Assembly (NCBI GenBank): GCA_009744235.1
Contig: WPHV01000020.1
Coordinates: 1-41,303 of the forward strand
Source: Gillisella vitis
GTDB taxonomy: Bacteria > Pseudomonadota > Alphaproteobacteria > Rhizobiales > Rhizobiaceae
Reading direction: 5' to 3'
Length of the DNA: 41,303 nt
The notes under the pieces were generated by a model that saw nothing but the letters and a program-made list of their open reading frames with translations, was not told the origin of the DNA and did not search any database. Shown here piece after piece: positions 40,048-41,303 of this stretch. Numbering within the stretch: position 1 is the stretch's first letter; each line of letters opens with the position of its first letter. Position numbers and translations under genes: made by a program.

Positions 40048-41172
40048 CTACCATGATTTCAAGGCGCGAAGCGTCGGGGTCTTCTTGAACACATGTCCGT
40101 CCATACGGGCAAGAAGACTATCGAGAAGGCTCACTGCCTCACCCACCGCAGGCCCCTTGTTCAGCATCACACATTCGGCGCGGGCGGCCATGGCGGCATC
40201 AGTCATCTCTCCACGGGAGGGCAGACCTGTTTTGACAAGATCTTCGAGAACCTGGGTCGCCCATATGGTGGGTACAGCCGCAGCCTCGCAGAGCCACAAC
40301 AACTCCTCCTGCATTTCCGCTACGCGCTCAAAGCCGATTTCAGCCGCAAGATCACCCCGCGCGATCATCACGCCAAACGGGCGGTTGCGGCATCGGGCTC
40401 GCACGATCAATTCCGGCAGGTTGGTCACAGCCTGCGGCTGCTCGATCTTGGCAATCACGCCAAGCGGCTGCAACCGAGCCGGAAATTTTGCCAGTGCATC
40501 CTCCAAGAGGTCGATGTCATTGGCATGACTGACAAAGGAATAGCCCAGCATATCCGCCTGTGCCATAACGGTTTCTAGATCGGAATAGTCTTTCGTCGTC
40601 AGCGGCGAAAGACCAAGCGCTGTATCGGGCAGATTTAAACCCTTTTCGGGCTTGAGTTTGACACCACCGGTTTTGGTATGGGTTACACGAATGACCGCTT
40701 CGTTTGGACCCGTTTCTTCGACGACACCTTCAAGCTTGCCGTCATCATATCGAACCCGATGGCCCACAGCGACGCGGGTGACGATTTCGGGAACCGACAC
40801 GGTCGCCGCAAACCCGACATCCTCTGTTGGTCGCGGCTTTCCTTGCGCAACCAATCTGAGGCTGTCCCCGACCTGAAGTTTGCGCTTCTCCCCCGCAACG
40901 GCTTCCGTGCGAATTTTTGGTCCTGCGATATCCATCAACACGGTGAGTTTATGACCAATGATCTCTGACGCCGCGCGGACGTGGCCTGCGATCTTTGTCC
41001 ACGCCTTCTCGTCATCATGTGCACAATTGATCCGGGCAATGTCCATCCCGCGTGCGGCGAGATCAAGCACAAAATCCGGCTGATCAGCCGCCTCGCTCGG
41101 CATGGTCACCATGATCCGCCCACGGCGAGAAGAGCGGGCTGGTCCAAGCAATTCCTCTGTTGCCGCCCGCAA
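40048..41172 (-). CDS. Pyruvate kinase-like protein, probably 5'-truncated
   Basis: The 374-aa frame carries the pyruvate kinase barrel signatures: GRIMVTMPS and MDIARINCAHD at the start, DIAGPKIRTE, a beta-domain insert, GVIAKIEQPQAV (lysine of the active site), GVMIARGDLAAEIG and PTIWATQVLEDL. It lacks the C-terminal allosteric domain and belongs to an atypical bacterial branch whose members, as I recall them, have a long N-terminal extension. Here the only start is a TTG at 41172 without a ribosome site, inside a conserved stretch, and an in-frame TGA lies 12 codons upstream. A broken 5' end is therefore likely; catalytic activity is uncertain. Confidence 0.7.
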   Translation of the reverse strand: MRAATEELLGPARSSRRGRIMVTMPSEAADQPDFVLDLAARGMDIARINCAHDDEKAWTKIAGHVRAASEIIGHKLTVLMDIAGPKIRTEAVAGEKRKLQVGDSLRLVAQGKPRPTEDVGFAATVSVPEIVTRVAVGHRVRYDDGKLEGVVEETGPNEAVIRVTHTKTGGVKLKPEKGLNLPDTALGLSPLTTKDYSDLETVMAQADMLGYSFVSHANDIDLLEDALAKFPARLQPLGVIAKIEQPQAVTNLPELIVRARCRNRPFGVMIARGDLAAEIGFERVAEMQEELLWLCEAAAVPTIWATQVLEDLVKTGLPSRGEMTDAAMAARAECVMLNKGPAVGEAVSLLDSLLARMDGHVFKKTPTLRALKSW

Positions 41173-41303
41173 CGATGTATGCGGCGTCCACGCCCCATTG
41201 ATTTTTCAGTTGCAGCGGCTTGATAGTTTTGCCTGGGGGCCGGATGTGAGCTCACCGATGAGTATCTGACGAGCTCATTGTGAGGCCTTGATGCGGGTGG
41301 CAT
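41173..41303. other. Right-end stretch upstream of the pyruvate kinase-like gene
   Basis: One minus-strand frame is open to the window edge (beginning MPPASRPHNELVRYSS) but matches no family. All three minus frames contain short fragments only. It may hold the site where the kinase gene lost its 5' part. Confidence 0.3.

Noticed and set aside
41106..41303. 65-codon frame open at the right edge as the missing kinase N-terminus
   Set aside because: It is in a different frame and its residues do not resemble the N-terminal region of pyruvate-kinase-like proteins.

Overview
This 41.3-kb window looks like chromosome-type DNA of an alphaproteobacterium of the Rhizobium/Agrobacterium/Allorhizobium group. 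Three things suggest this: a succinoglycan-type exo cluster with the exoQFY / exoX / exoU / exoVW / exoT / exoHKLAMO / exoP layout known from Sinorhizobium and Agrobacterium; several copies of rhizobial RIME-like and palindromic intergenic repeats; and evenly moderate-to-high GC coding sequence. I see no rRNA, tRNA, CRISPR array, transposase or prophage gene. The species cannot be fixed from the sequence alone.

Region 1 (about 1-7760) is a complete histidine utilisation locus. hutF runs leftward. hutI-hutH-hutG-hutU-hutD run rightward, with ATGA overlaps or a one-base gap except at hutH-hutG, where a 0.2-kb mosaic repeat sits. The enzymes carry histidine through urocanate, imidazolonepropionate, formiminoglutamate and N-formylglutamate to glutamate by the HutF/HutG route. 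Two sequences one base away from TGTATATACA flank hutF and may be HutC (GntR) operators.

Region 2 (about 7860-14700) is a compact module: a TetR regulator, an aldehyde dehydrogenase, an FUSC-family transporter, a lignostilbene-dioxygenase-type carotenoid oxygenase, and a second, related TetR regulator. The oxygenase keeps the four iron-binding histidines and the Tyr/Lys pair typical of hydroxystilbene cleavers. The module is therefore a good candidate for stilbene (lignostilbene or resveratrol type) cleavage, aldehyde oxidation and aromatic-acid export. Paired operator-like palindromes lie in the oxygenase/tetR promoter.

Region 3 (about 14700-20430) is mixed: an orphan outer-membrane polysaccharide export lipoprotein, a LysR regulator divergent from an MhqO-like ring-cleaving dioxygenase followed by an MhqD-like hydrolase, and three small leftward genes (75 aa, a DUF1488 protein, and a 54-aa gene).

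Region 4 (20430-39838) is the exopolysaccharide cluster: polymerase ExoQ, export protein ExoF, priming transferase ExoY, repressor ExoX (with a possible overlapping 39-aa upstream ORF), glycosyltransferases ExoU, ExoW, ExoL, ExoA, ExoM and ExoO, pyruvyltransferase ExoV, flippase ExoT, succinyltransferase-type ExoH, glycanase ExoK and the chain-length co-polymerase/kinase ExoP. exoI, exoN, exoZ and exoB, present in the Sinorhizobium meliloti cluster, are not found here. Region 5 (39839-41303) holds a strong exoP hairpin, a RIME-like element and a pyruvate-kinase-like gene that looks 5'-truncated.
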